This document shows, in pieces, positions 31,561 to 40,329 of a stretch of 64,000 bases of DNA (within the stretch, counting starts at the first letter, position 1; each line of letters starts with the position of its first letter). The notes beneath the pieces were generated by a model. It did not search any database and was not told the origin of the DNA. It saw nothing but the letters and a program-made list of their open reading frames with translations. The DNA comes from Prauserella_A sp040635515 (lineage in GTDB: Bacteria; Actinomycetota; Actinomycetes; Mycobacteriales; Pseudonocardiaceae): NCBI GenBank assembly GCA_040635515.1, contig JBEYHY010000002.1, forward strand, positions 804,189 through 868,188, given 5' to 3'. The translations under genes were made by a program, and so were the position numbers.

Positions 31561-32994
31561 TCAGTGGGCAGGGCCGATTCTGGCGACGACGGTCTTGAGG
31601 GTGCGGTAGCTGTCGAGGGCGATCAGGCCGCGTTCGCGGCCGGTTCCGCTGAGTTTGGTTCCGCCGAAGGGAACTGCGACACCGCCAGCGAAGTAGTCGT
31701 TGATCATGATGTAACCGGCGTTGACGCGGCTCGCCATGCGCAGTGCCCTGTCGATGTCCCTGGTGTGGATGCCGACGCCGAGGCCGTAGTCGGTGGCGTC
31801 GGCGAGTGCGGCGGCGTGGTCCTCGTCGTCGAAGGCGAGAACGGTGAGGACCGGCCCGAAGATTTCCTCGCGGACGATCCGCATGTGGGGGGTGACTCCG
31901 GTGAACACCGTTGGCGCGAGGAAGTACCCGCGACCAGGCAACTCGCGCGGCGACGTGGCGAGTTGTGCGCCCTCGCTGTGTCCGATGTCGACATAGCCGG
32001 AGACCCGCTGGTGATGTTCGGCGGAGATCAGTGGGCCGAGATCGGGATCCTGGTTGCCTGGGCCGAGGGTCAGTGCCGAGACCCGTCCGGTGATCCTGGC
32101 GACGAGTTCGTCGTGGATCCGCCGGTCGGCGAGCAGGCGTGACCCGGCGTCGCAGTACTGGCCGGTGTTGGCGGTGAAACCGGTGACGATCTGGGCGGCG
32201 ACGTCATCGAGATCGGCGTCGGCGAACACGATCTGCGGGGATTTCCCGCCGAGTTCGGTCACCACGGGAGTGATGTGCTCGGCTGCCGCGCGGATCACCG
32301 ACCGCCCGGTGGGCACCGAACCGGTGAAGGTCAGCGACCCGATCCCGGGATGCGCGGCGAGCGCATGGCCCGCTTCCGCGCCGAACCCGGTCACGACGTT
32401 GACGGTGCCCGGCGGGCATCCGGCCGCTTGCGCGAGTTCGGCGAACCGTAACGCGGTGAGCGGGGTTTGCTCGGCTGGTTTGATCACTGCGGTGTTTCCC
32501 GCGGCCAGCGCGGGCGCGACACCGCGGCACAGCATCGAAAGCGGTGCGTTCCACGGGACGATGTGCGCGGTGACGCCGACCGGCTCGCATACGGTGTAGG
32601 CGAGGGAGCCCGGCCCGGTCGGAATCGTTTCGCCGTGTATCTTGTCGGCCGCGCCCGCGTAATAGTCGAGGTAGTCGACGCAGCCCGCGATCTCCGACCG
32701 CGCAAGGGAAAGCGGCTTGCCGGTGTCGAGCGTTTCCAGCAGGGCGAACTCGTCGCGGGCCTCGTCGAGGGCGCGGGCGAGGGCTCGCAGTAACCGCCCG
32801 CGTTCGGCAGGGGTGGTGTGCCGGTTCTGTTCGGCACGAGTGAGGGCCGCACGCACCGCGAGGTCGACGTCGGCGGCATCGCCGCGAGCGACGCGGGCGA
32901 TCGTCTCGCCGGTTGAGGGGTCTTCGACGGATATCGTCCGGCCGTCGCGGGGCGGAACCCGGTCACCGTCGATGTGATGCTCGGCGGTGCTCAT
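31561..32994 (-). CDS. NAD(P)-dependent aldehyde dehydrogenase
   Basis: 477 residues, standard ALDH length. Catalytic Cys281 in TGQYCDAGSR and Glu247 in TELGGKSPQ, NAD segment VPWNAPL, and C-terminal YFAGGVAVPFGGTKLSGTGRERG. Closest in style to betaine-aldehyde/gamma-aminobutyraldehyde dehydrogenases. It overlaps the Rieske stop by ATGA (32991-32994). In the betaine pathway it could oxidise the semialdehyde from ring opening of (hydroxy)proline, or formaldehyde equivalents; the sequence does not decide. Confidence 0.9.
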   Translation of the reverse strand: MSTAEHHIDGDRVPPRDGRTISVEDPSTGETIARVARGDAADVDLAVRAALTRAEQNRHTTPAERGRLLRALARALDEARDEFALLETLDTGKPLSLARSEIAGCVDYLDYYAGAADKIHGETIPTGPGSLAYTVCEPVGVTAHIVPWNAPLSMLCRGVAPALAAGNTAVIKPAEQTPLTALRFAELAQAAGCPPGTVNVVTGFGAEAGHALAAHPGIGSLTFTGSVPTGRSVIRAAAEHITPVVTELGGKSPQIVFADADLDDVAAQIVTGFTANTGQYCDAGSRLLADRRIHDELVARITGRVSALTLGPGNQDPDLGPLISAEHHQRVSGYVDIGHSEGAQLATSPRELPGRGYFLAPTVFTGVTPHMRIVREEIFGPVLTVLAFDDEDHAAALADATDYGLGVGIHTRDIDRALRMASRVNAGYIMINDYFAGGVAVPFGGTKLSGTGRERGLIALDSYRTLKTVVARIGPAH

Positions 32995-34307
32995 GCCGGG
33001 CCGGGGAACATGCGCGTCATGGTGTGGTCGTCGCCGCCCGGAATGTGGTCTATCCCAAGCATCTTGTCGATGAGCATGTTCTGGAAGCGGTGCAGTGGTT
33101 CCTCGAACCGGAAACACATCCGGCCACCTCGGTAGGCGGGATTCCGGATGCCCTGCTGGACCTTCTCGACGATCTCCAGATCCTGGCGGTTGACCAGATC
33201 CCAGAACCTCTCCAGCTGATCCAGGCCCTTTTCGGTCTCCGGGTCGTCGGGGGATTCGGGATGGGTGAGCAGAACCGCCGTTTCGACCGTGCGGTCGGCC
33301 GCGACGGGTTGGTTGAGCAGTACGAAGGCGTGATTGGGCAGAACGACGAGCGCGGTGCCGGGAAACAACCACACGAATCGGCCGCTGTCGGCGTCGGTGC
33401 CGTTGAGCGCACTGAACGCGGGCAGGCCGTCCCAGCCGCCCGCCTCGGTGTTGCGGGACACCGGAGTGGTGCACATCCCGGTGTACATGCCGGGACCCTG
33501 CCAGCGGTAGTGATCGGAGAACTTGGAGACCTGGTTGAGTTCGGGATGCACCCAGGGCAGGTGGTAGTACTCCATGAAGTTCTCGCCGACGAGTTTGTAG
33601 TTCGCGGCGACATCGTAGGTGCGCCTGCGTCGCGGCACCCACTGGTCCAGCCGGTAGTTGGCGAAGCGCCGAGGCAGGTCGCCGAGCTGGGTCGTCAGCG
33701 GCGCGGGCGCGGGGGAGAGGTTGACGAACACGAACGGGCCCCAGGTGTCGACGGCGACCGGGAGCAGGCCGTAGTCGGCCTTGTCGAAACCTTTGGCGAT
33801 CGAGGTGTCGAAGATCGCCTCCTGGCCGGGGGGAACGTCGGAGCCTTCGAAAAGCGGTGCCCCCAGGCACGTGCCGTCGGTGTCGTAGGTCCAATTGTGG
33901 TACGGGCAGCGGATGCGCCCGCGCGGGCCGACTTCACGCGCGTCCGGGGCGAGCAGCCTGGTGGCGCGGTGGCGGCAGACATTGTGGAAACCGCGCAGTT
34001 CGCCCTGCCGGTTACGGGTGACGATGATCGAGCGGCCCGCGACGTCGGCGACGACGCAGGAGCCGGGACGGTCGACGTCGGCGGCGAGCCCCGCGGCGAC
34101 CCATCCGGTGGTGAAGACTCGTTCCTGTTCGATGGCGAAGAACTCGGCGGAGGTGTAGGCATCGGGAATCAGCGTCGAAGCCAGCTCGACGGGCAGGCGG
34201 GTCGCGCGGTAGGTGCTCGCGTCGGTGAAACCGGCGGGGGCGACGGGCCGTGCGGGCAGGGCGGCATACGGGTCGAGCGCTCCGGGCGCGGTGGTCTCGG
34301 CGGTCAT
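32991..34307 (-). CDS. Rieske non-haem iron oxygenase, betaine N-demethylase type
   Basis: 438 residues. Rieske cluster ligands Cys111-x-His113 and Cys134-x2-His137 (CRHRATRLL, CPYHNWTYD) and the mononuclear iron motif Glu246-x2-His249-x4-His254 in ENFMEYYHLPWVHPEL, a Glu replacing the first Asp of ring-hydroxylating enzymes and seen in the quaternary-amine demethylases as I recall. Together with the downstream reductase it would remove one methyl group from a quaternary ammonium substrate as formaldehyde. AAGGAGATCCGCC precedes ATG 34307. Its operon partner HpbD points to proline or hydroxyproline betaine rather than glycine betaine. Confidence 0.88.
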   Translation of the reverse strand: MTAETTAPGALDPYAALPARPVAPAGFTDASTYRATRLPVELASTLIPDAYTSAEFFAIEQERVFTTGWVAAGLAADVDRPGSCVVADVAGRSIIVTRNRQGELRGFHNVCRHRATRLLAPDAREVGPRGRIRCPYHNWTYDTDGTCLGAPLFEGSDVPPGQEAIFDTSIAKGFDKADYGLLPVAVDTWGPFVFVNLSPAPAPLTTQLGDLPRRFANYRLDQWVPRRRRTYDVAANYKLVGENFMEYYHLPWVHPELNQVSKFSDHYRWQGPGMYTGMCTTPVSRNTEAGGWDGLPAFSALNGTDADSGRFVWLFPGTALVVLPNHAFVLLNQPVAADRTVETAVLLTHPESPDDPETEKGLDQLERFWDLVNRQDLEIVEKVQQGIRNPAYRGGRMCFRFEEPLHRFQNMLIDKMLGIDHIPGGDDHTMTRMFPGPA

Positions 34308-34335
34308 GGCGGATCTCCTTTCCCGATCGGAATGC

Positions 34336-35520
34336 TCAGATGTGGAAGCCGCGCGGAAACGAGGGATCGGTGAGCGCGGCGCGGGTGATCGCGAAGCCGT
34401 CGATCGGGTGCGCGGGGGTGCGCCCGAGTGCGAGGTCGGCGAGTACGCATCCGATGAGGGCGGCGAACTTGTAGGCGTGCCCGGCACCGTTGGCGACGAC
34501 GATCTGCGGGTGCTCCGGCAGCGTGTCGAGGATGAAGTTCTGGTCGGGCGGGACGGTGTAGAGGCAGGTCCTGGAGTACAGCTCGGGCCCGCCGAAGCGG
34601 GGGACGTGCCTTGCCACGAAGTCGGCATAACGTTGGCGCCGCACCGGGTCGGGCTCGAACGAACGGTCATCAGCGGTGGTTTCCTCCCCGCCCATGTGCT
34701 GGCCGAGTTTGGTGGCGACCTCGCCGTAGACGGGGAAGCCGTAGAAGTTGTGGTGCCCGTGCCACATGAACACCGGGAACCTGGCCGGTGCGAACTCCGC
34801 GAGATGCGGGGTGGAGTAGTAGGTGACCTGCTCGCGGAGCACGGTCAGCGGCAGGCGCACTCCCGTTTCGGCAAGGGCCTGGTTGGTCCAGGCGTCGGCG
34901 GCCACGACGGCCCGGTCGGCGAGAATCACGCCGTCGTCGGTGACCACGGCGACCCCTTCGCCGTCCGGTCGTACCGCGCGGACCGGCGTGTGAGTCCGGA
35001 TTTCGGCTCCGTGCGCGCGGGCCAGCGCGAGGTGCACGGCGTTCGCGCGAGCGGCGTCGATGATGCCCGAATCCGTTTGGTAGAGCGCCTGCTCGGTGCC
35101 GCGGACCCGGAACTGGGGCCACCGGTTCACGAGCTCGTCGGCGTCGAGGAGTTCGTAGCCGACCCCGAAACGGTCGAACATCGCGGTGTAGCCCTCGATA
35201 TTGCGGCTGCCGGTGGCCTTTTCCCTCCGGGCGTCCCTGTCCTCGATGACCAGGCCCCCGGTGCAGGTGAAAATTCGCTGGCCCGATTCGGTTTCGATCT
35301 CGTCCCAGGCTTTGTAGGCCGGTCTGGCGATCGCGGCGTACTCGGGCTGGTGCTGTGCCAGCCTGATGATCCGCGAATGATCCTGGGACGCGCCACGGTG
35401 ATGGCCGAGCGCGAATTGCTCGATGCCGAGTACTCCGGGGCCGATTTCCGCCGCGAGCCGATACAGCGCCGCGGAACCAAGGCCGCCGAGGCCGACGACG
35501 ACCGTGCGGTAGCGGGACAT
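34336..35520 (-). CDS. Monomeric sarcosine oxidase / N-methyl amino acid oxidase
   Basis: 394 residues. FAD motif VVVGLGGLGSAALYRLA (7-23), GASQDHSRIIRLA, the covalent-flavin cysteine Cys319 in SRTCLYTVPPDQNFILD and GAGHAYKFAALIG at the C-terminus, all typical of SoxA/MSOX and N-methyltryptophan oxidase. It oxidatively removes an N-methyl group, making formaldehyde, H2O2 and the free amine. It is the first gene of the betaine operon and is divergent from a LysR regulator, 142 bp apart. Confidence 0.9.
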   Translation of the reverse strand: MSRYRTVVVGLGGLGSAALYRLAAEIGPGVLGIEQFALGHHRGASQDHSRIIRLAQHQPEYAAIARPAYKAWDEIETESGQRIFTCTGGLVIEDRDARREKATGSRNIEGYTAMFDRFGVGYELLDADELVNRWPQFRVRGTEQALYQTDSGIIDAARANAVHLALARAHGAEIRTHTPVRAVRPDGEGVAVVTDDGVILADRAVVAADAWTNQALAETGVRLPLTVLREQVTYYSTPHLAEFAPARFPVFMWHGHHNFYGFPVYGEVATKLGQHMGGEETTADDRSFEPDPVRRQRYADFVARHVPRFGGPELYSRTCLYTVPPDQNFILDTLPEHPQIVVANGAGHAYKFAALIGCVLADLALGRTPAHPIDGFAITRAALTDPSFPRGFHI

Positions 35521-35623
35521 GCTTCCTCCTGCGGAATCCGAGCTGGATCAGTGCTGAGGTCCCACCCGCTGGCGCCGGAACGTGGTGGTTTTCCCAGTGT
35601 CAGTCCGGGTGAATGTCCACGTC

Positions 35624-35661
35624 TATCGAAGATTTGAACTAACGATCTTGTACGTTCGATA
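35624..35661. promoter_or_regulatory. Divergent promoter with TATCGAA/TTCGATA dyad
   Basis: Arms TATCGAA (35624-35630) and TTCGATA (35655-35661) frame a 24-base AT-richer core, just before the LysR start at 35663 and about 100 bp before the betaine operon. LysR proteins bind such interrupted dyads; assignment is positional. Confidence 0.45.
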
Positions 35662-35662
35662 C

Positions 35663-36586
35663 ATGATTGATCGGCGTCTGCGCGTCCTTCGCGCGATCGA
35701 CCGGCACCACACCGTGACCGCGGCCGCGGAGGTGTGCCGCATGACCCCGTCCGCGGCTTCACACCAAATCCAGGCACTGTCAAGGGAACTCGGCGTGGCA
35801 CTGCTGGAACCCGCCGGACGTGGGGTGCGGCTCACCGCGGCCGCACGGACCCTGCTCGCCCACGGCGAGGTGCTCGCGGCCCAGTGGGAACGCGCACGCG
35901 CGGACCTCGCCGCGCACCGCACCGGCGGAGTAGGCGGCACACTGCGGTTCTGCGGCTTTTCCACCGCGGCGGCCGCCGTCGTTCCGCGGGCCATGGAGCA
36001 GCTGCGCCGCGAGCACCCCGCGCTGCGACTGCACTTGCGCGAGTCGGAACCGGCCCGCTCCTTCGACCTGCTTGCCGCCGACGACACGGACATCGTCGTG
36101 GTCGTCGCGACAGCCGACATCCCGCCGGCCTCCGACGAGACCTTCGAGCAGTATTTCCTTTACGAGGAACCACTGGACATGCTCGTCGGCCCCGAACATC
36201 CGGTGGTCGGCCGCACGGACGTCGCGCTGAGCGAACTCGCCGCCGATCCCTGGATCGGCAGCAATCCCGGACGCGCCTACCACCAACTGGTCACGCTGGC
36301 CTGCACCAGTGCCGGTTTCGCGCCTGACGTCGCCCACTACGCCGACGAGTGGGACACCGGAGCCGCGCTCGTCGCTCGCGGTTTCGGGGTCGCTCTCATT
36401 CCCCGGCTGGCCGAGGTCCCGGCCCAGCACGACACCCGTCGTGTGCCGGTCGGTGCCCCGCCGATCCCGATCCGCAGGGCCATCGCCGCTGTCCGGGCGG
36501 GGTCCGGGGAACAGCCCGCCATCGCGGCGGGAATCGCCGCGCTGCAACGGGTGTGTGCCGCCCTTGCGGCGACGCTTCGCGCATAA
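35663..36586 (+). CDS. LysR-family regulator of the betaine operon
   Basis: 307 residues from ATG 35663 (longer in-frame versions run into the promoter). HTH at about 3-60 (LRVLRAIDRHHTVTAAAEVCRMTPSAASHQIQALSRELG), effector domain with LRFCGFSTAAAAVVPRAM, DIVVVVATADIPP and GAALVARGFGVALIPRLAEV. Divergent from the sarcosine oxidase gene and thus the likely activator of the six-gene betaine cluster. It converges with the helicase gene, only 17 bp apart. Confidence 0.9.
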   Translation: MIDRRLRVLRAIDRHHTVTAAAEVCRMTPSAASHQIQALSRELGVALLEPAGRGVRLTAAARTLLAHGEVLAAQWERARADLAAHRTGGVGGTLRFCGFSTAAAAVVPRAMEQLRREHPALRLHLRESEPARSFDLLAADDTDIVVVVATADIPPASDETFEQYFLYEEPLDMLVGPEHPVVGRTDVALSELAADPWIGSNPGRAYHQLVTLACTSAGFAPDVAHYADEWDTGAALVARGFGVALIPRLAEVPAQHDTRRVPVGAPPIPIRRAIAAVRAGSGEQPAIAAGIAALQRVCAALAATLRA

Positions 36587-36603
36587 CGCTGCTGTTCCCC
36601 CGG

Positions 36604-39408
36604 CTACGGCGGGGCCGCGCGGCGAGCCGCGCGGGATTCGGCTTTGGCCAGCGCTTGCCTGATTCGTTCCTGTTCGCCGCTTCCCGTGGTCGGTAGGCGG
36701 AGCAGGGGCAGATCGTGCACGCGCAGGATCTCGTCCTTGAGCGCGTCCCGTTTCAGTTGGATGGGCTTGTTCTCGTGAAATTCGAACCCGTCGACTTCGA
36801 TGGCCAGCAATGGCTGGTTTGTCACCCGGTTGTACACGACGAAGTCGATGGAAGCGCGCCTTCGCGCGAAGGCGACTTGGTCCGGGGTTAGCCGGTCGAG
36901 ACTGGGCAGGAGGTTCTTCAGGATTACCTGAGGGATGGCGACCAGATGCGCATACGACGGTTCGGCGAAGATGTCGTTCAGCACCGTCCAGATGATGTTC
37001 TCCGAAGGGTATTTGAACTTCTTGCCGATTCGTGCGGCCAGGGGCCTCAGTCGCTGCGAATACGCGGTGTACAACAAATCGAAGACGGAGACCACTTCGC
37101 TGTCGACGACCTCTTCATCCGGGTTGTGGTAACGGATGTAGCCGACCAGATCCTGAATGTGCCTGCTTGTGGGCATCAGATCGTTGTTGGTGACGAGGAT
37201 GAACCGCCGGATCGCCCTCGACACCGCGACATTGATCATCTGTGGATCGTCGACGAACGGCAGCCCCGTGTGGCCGAGCCAGGTCTCGTCCAAAACGGTG
37301 GTCAGGATGACCACCTGCTTTTGTCTTCCCTGGAATCGATGGATCGTGTCGGCTTCGAGTTGGTCGAGCAGATCCCTGGTCTTGTCGGCTTGGAGGCGGT
37401 ACGGCGTGGTGACGCCGATGTCGGCGTCGGCGATGCCCTGGCAGTAGCCCGAAATCACCTCCTGGGCGATGACGTCCACCTCGCGCTGGTTGGAGCGGCC
37501 GCCCGTGTGGTGCCTGCGCATGTGGTTGCCCTCTACCGTGCGCACCACGATCATCGGCCGCTCGGCGCCGCCGCTGGTGTAGGGAATCAGTGCACCGTCA
37601 TAGAACTTCTTGTTGCAGAAACCGATGATGACCGGATCGCACCGGTAATGCTCGCGCAGCAGAGTGCTGGGGAGATCGGGGCCGTGCAGCTCCGACAGTG
37701 AGGAGAGGAGATTGTGCTTTCGGCAGTCGAAGGCCGGCATCGGCGGCGTGAGATCGGCTGCGGCATCGATGGCGATGGGCGAGAGCTGCTTCTGGTCGCC
37801 GACCACGACGACATTGCGAGCGCATGACATCGCCAGCCCGGCCAGCAGCAAATTCACCTGCGAAGCCTCGTCGATGATGAGGTAGTCGAGCAGGTAGCCT
37901 TCCGGCATGCTGGCCAGTAGTGAATGGCAGGTGCTCAGCAGAGCTGGGTAGTCCTCGATGAATGTCTCGAACGTGCGTCCGTTTCGGTAGGAGTTCGCCG
38001 CGTAGGTGTTCCGGCCCAGCTTCCGGTATCGATGGGCGAGTTCGGCGTGCAGGGATTGGATGGAAAGCCGCCGGTGTTCCTCGGCGATCCGGTCGAAGTC
38101 GGCGCGCTCCAGCCTGCTGTCGATCTGCTCGATCTCCCGTTCCAGCTCCGCGATGCGCTTGGTGTAGTACGCCAGTTGCAGCCGGAGCACGACGCCGGTG
38201 TCGGCGGGATCGAGTGTTCGCCGGGACCCGTATCTGAAGTAGTTTCCGATCCGGCGCAGGAACCCGGGCTTCGCGCCTGCCAATTCGACCTGGGTCTCGG
38301 CCAGGTAGTCGATGATGCGGCCCGCTGACTTCCTCAGCAGGGGAAGCCTTTCCAGATCGGGCAGTCGCTCCTGCTGGAGGTGATCTTCGAAATGGCGCAG
38401 TTCCAGGCGATGGGCCTCCAGCTCGTGGCGCCGGTCGGCGCGGACGCGGTCGTCCTCCTGCATACCGCGCAGGCGCCGGTCCAGTTCCGCCAGCGGCTTC
38501 GGGGCCGGGGGCTGTGGGGCAGCTGCTACGAACCGGGTGACCGCCGGGTTGCGAGTCGCCTGCTCGGCGAAGAATGCCTCGCGCTTCTGTTTGCGCCCGA
38601 GATTGCCGAGGATGTGCCCGAACCCGAGGTCGTCCAGCTTCTCGCGCACGTTGTCGATGGCGGCGTTGCCGGAGGAGACGATGCCGACGGTCTCATGTCG
38701 CACGGTGGTGATGTTGGCGATCAGGTTGAGGATGGTTTCGGTCTTGCCGGTGCCCGGTGGTCCCTCGATGACCGAGATCGACCGGGTCAGGGCGTTCGCG
38801 ACGGCGTCGCGCTGGCTGAGGTTGCAGCGAAACGGAAAGATCGGCGCAATGTCCAGCGGCCGGGATTCGATCGGCGTTCCGGCCACATATGCATTGAGGA
38901 CGCTGTCCGGATGGACGAAGGCGAGGCGGTCGTAACCCGGTCGAATTGGATCGTCCGCGCGGAGGCGGGAGACGATCGTGCGCCAATAACGCAATACATC
39001 GTTCACGATCGGTATTGCGGTGGCCGAGGTGATGACACGTACCTGTGCGGCAGGGTAGGTCCGGTACGCTTCGCCGCCCCGGGTTCGATAGAAAACCCGG
39101 CACCACGAGCCGTCGGGGCTGGTGAAGGTGGCCGTCTCGGTCGCGCTCTCCCAAATGGTGCCTGCGACTTCGATCCGATCGTCGCTTGTCAGGATCCGTC
39201 GTACCGGGCCACGCAGAATCCGCACCCGGTCCGAACCATAGGGAAAAACCTTGTTCCGGTTGGCGAAGACGATTCCGATTCGGCGACTTTCCGGCTGGAG
39301 CTCGTACCGCGCTATGTTCCGGGTTTCGTCCTCGAACACCCCTGTCTCGCGATTACGAATCAGCACCGTCTCGCCACGCGGATCGATCACGTCGCCATGT
39401 TTCCACAA
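36604..39408 (-). CDS. Superfamily 1 helicase with C-terminal DUF2726-like nuclease domain
   Basis: 934 residues. Order: N-terminal beta-rich domain (1-190), helicase core with Walker A GPPGTGKT (216-223), charged coiled-coil insert (about 305-465, rich in Arg/Glu/Leu), Walker B IDEAS (512-516), motif III VVVGDQKQLSP (534-544), motif V/VI regions TIHRFQGRQKQVVIL and NVAVSRAIRRFILV, and from about 800 a DUF2726-like domain with IDFVVYNRVTNQPLLAIEVDG, which resembles the Asp...Glu-x-Asp centre of Vsr/PD-(D/E)XK folds. A UPF1/DNA2-like helicase joined to a nuclease is the architecture of several single-gene anti-phage proteins. No methylase or partner gene lies next to it. The gene stands alone between unrelated loci. 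Confidence 0.82.
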   Translation of the reverse strand: MWKHGDVIDPRGETVLIRNRETGVFEDETRNIARYELQPESRRIGIVFANRNKVFPYGSDRVRILRGPVRRILTSDDRIEVAGTIWESATETATFTSPDGSWCRVFYRTRGGEAYRTYPAAQVRVITSATAIPIVNDVLRYWRTIVSRLRADDPIRPGYDRLAFVHPDSVLNAYVAGTPIESRPLDIAPIFPFRCNLSQRDAVANALTRSISVIEGPPGTGKTETILNLIANITTVRHETVGIVSSGNAAIDNVREKLDDLGFGHILGNLGRKQKREAFFAEQATRNPAVTRFVAAAPQPPAPKPLAELDRRLRGMQEDDRVRADRRHELEAHRLELRHFEDHLQQERLPDLERLPLLRKSAGRIIDYLAETQVELAGAKPGFLRRIGNYFRYGSRRTLDPADTGVVLRLQLAYYTKRIAELEREIEQIDSRLERADFDRIAEEHRRLSIQSLHAELAHRYRKLGRNTYAANSYRNGRTFETFIEDYPALLSTCHSLLASMPEGYLLDYLIIDEASQVNLLLAGLAMSCARNVVVVGDQKQLSPIAIDAAADLTPPMPAFDCRKHNLLSSLSELHGPDLPSTLLREHYRCDPVIIGFCNKKFYDGALIPYTSGGAERPMIVVRTVEGNHMRRHHTGGRSNQREVDVIAQEVISGYCQGIADADIGVTTPYRLQADKTRDLLDQLEADTIHRFQGRQKQVVILTTVLDETWLGHTGLPFVDDPQMINVAVSRAIRRFILVTNNDLMPTSRHIQDLVGYIRYHNPDEEVVDSEVVSVFDLLYTAYSQRLRPLAARIGKKFKYPSENIIWTVLNDIFAEPSYAHLVAIPQVILKNLLPSLDRLTPDQVAFARRRASIDFVVYNRVTNQPLLAIEVDGFEFHENKPIQLKRDALKDEILRVHDLPLLRLPTTGSGEQERIRQALAKAESRAARRAAPP

Positions 39409-39559
39409 AGCGCGCTGGCGATGGTGCGGCGGATGTGTTCGACGAGTACGCCGAAGATCGTTACGTGTTCTGGCGATCGTCCAATCGGCGCCCGACTTGG
39501 CGCGCTGGGAGATTCGGACTCGTCACAGCGGACGGTGCCATGGCAAGTGTGGCGGGCTG

Positions 39560-39763
39560 TCATCGGTCGCGGCCGCTCGAACGCGCTCGCTGCCGTCTGG
39601 TCAGCGCGGCCGGTTTGGCGGGGAACAGCGTCGCGACGGCCCGCAAGATCGCCGGGCGCTCCCGTGGCTCGCTGCCTCTCAGCGCGATCCACACGATACC
39701 GAGCAAGATCAAGCCCCAGACGACGCTGACCACAGCGCCCACAAGAATCAGCCCCACCATCAC
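39560..39763 (-). CDS. Small membrane protein
   Basis: 67 residues: one long hydrophobic segment (LILVGAVVSVVWGLILLGIVWIALRG, about 5-30) and a basic tail (RRQRARSSGRDR). No family recognised. Support for a real gene comes from the plausible topology and from an AT-rich palindrome immediately upstream that looks like an operator. Possibly a single-pass or PLDc_N-like small membrane protein; low certainty. Confidence 0.5.
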   Translation of the reverse strand: MMVGLILVGAVVSVVWGLILLGIVWIALRGSEPRERPAILRAVATLFPAKPAALTRRQRARSSGRDR

Positions 39764-39773
39764 ATGATACTAA

Positions 39774-39790
39774 ATCGTTATATTAACGAT
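39774..39790. promoter_or_regulatory. 17-bp palindrome upstream of the small membrane protein
   Basis: ATCGTTA-TAT-TAACGAT, perfect 7-bp arms, starting 11 bases before the 67-residue gene. It is one of few AT-rich spots here and is of the size bound by TetR/MarR-class dimers; no regulator gene is adjacent. Confidence 0.5.
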
Positions 39791-39863
39791 GCATAGATTT
39801 GCTTGTCATTAGCCGGTGTGCGGTGTGGTGAGCTGGCCGGACTGTTTCGCAAGTGGCTCCGGG

Positions 39864-40329
39864 TCAGTTCTGGCCGATCTCACGCCAGAACTGACAGCGG
39901 TGCTCGCGGGCGAAGTCGATCCGCCGGGGCCCGTGTCTAGGGATAGAACCGGTTGACGGGAGTCGTGGAACCTCGGCCACCACGGCATACCGGGGTCGCT
40001 GGGCTGGCCGCTGCGCACGAAGGCCGACCAGTAACGCACCATCCGGTCCGAAAGCCGTCGCTGCTCAGCAGCCAATGCGCCGGTGCCGTAGGCGCCGTCG
40101 AACAGGTACTGCAGTTCGCCGCCGTGGAAGGCAGCGCCGTTCACCGGTGAGTGGCGCGGCGTACGGGATCCTTGTGAACGACCGGTGGTCATCGGCGATG
40201 ATGCCCCGGACAGAGCCGGTGGCGGTCGACACGACGCCAGGCAGGGGCGTGGACGGGTGTGGCGGCCGGAAGACCGGCGAGGGCGAGCCCCACGATCAGC
40301 CGACGGCAGGTGAACAGGTGTCTTCGCAT
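39864..40329 (-). pseudogene. Type-B carboxylesterase pseudogene, internal deletion and frameshifts
   Basis: On the minus strand ATG 40329 opens a signal peptide (MRRHLFTCRRLIVGLALAG ... AATPVHAPA). After a frameshift the next frame reads STATGSVRGIIADDHRSFTRIPYAAPLTGER, the conserved N-terminus of carboxylesterases. It then jumps directly to FHGGELQYLFDGAYGTG and LSDRMVRYWSAFVRSGQPSD ... WWPRF, the C-terminal region. A second frameshift near 39935 leads to IDFAREHRCQFWREIGQN and a stop at 39864. The whole middle, including the catalytic Ser (GESAGG) and Glu, is gone: about 155 codons remain of roughly 500. This is a clear gene corpse. Confidence 0.8.

Noticed and set aside
32913..34373. Plus-strand open frame of about 486 codons opposite the Rieske oxygenase
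   Set aside because: Antisense to cluster-binding and iron-binding motifs; no ribosome site or family resemblance.
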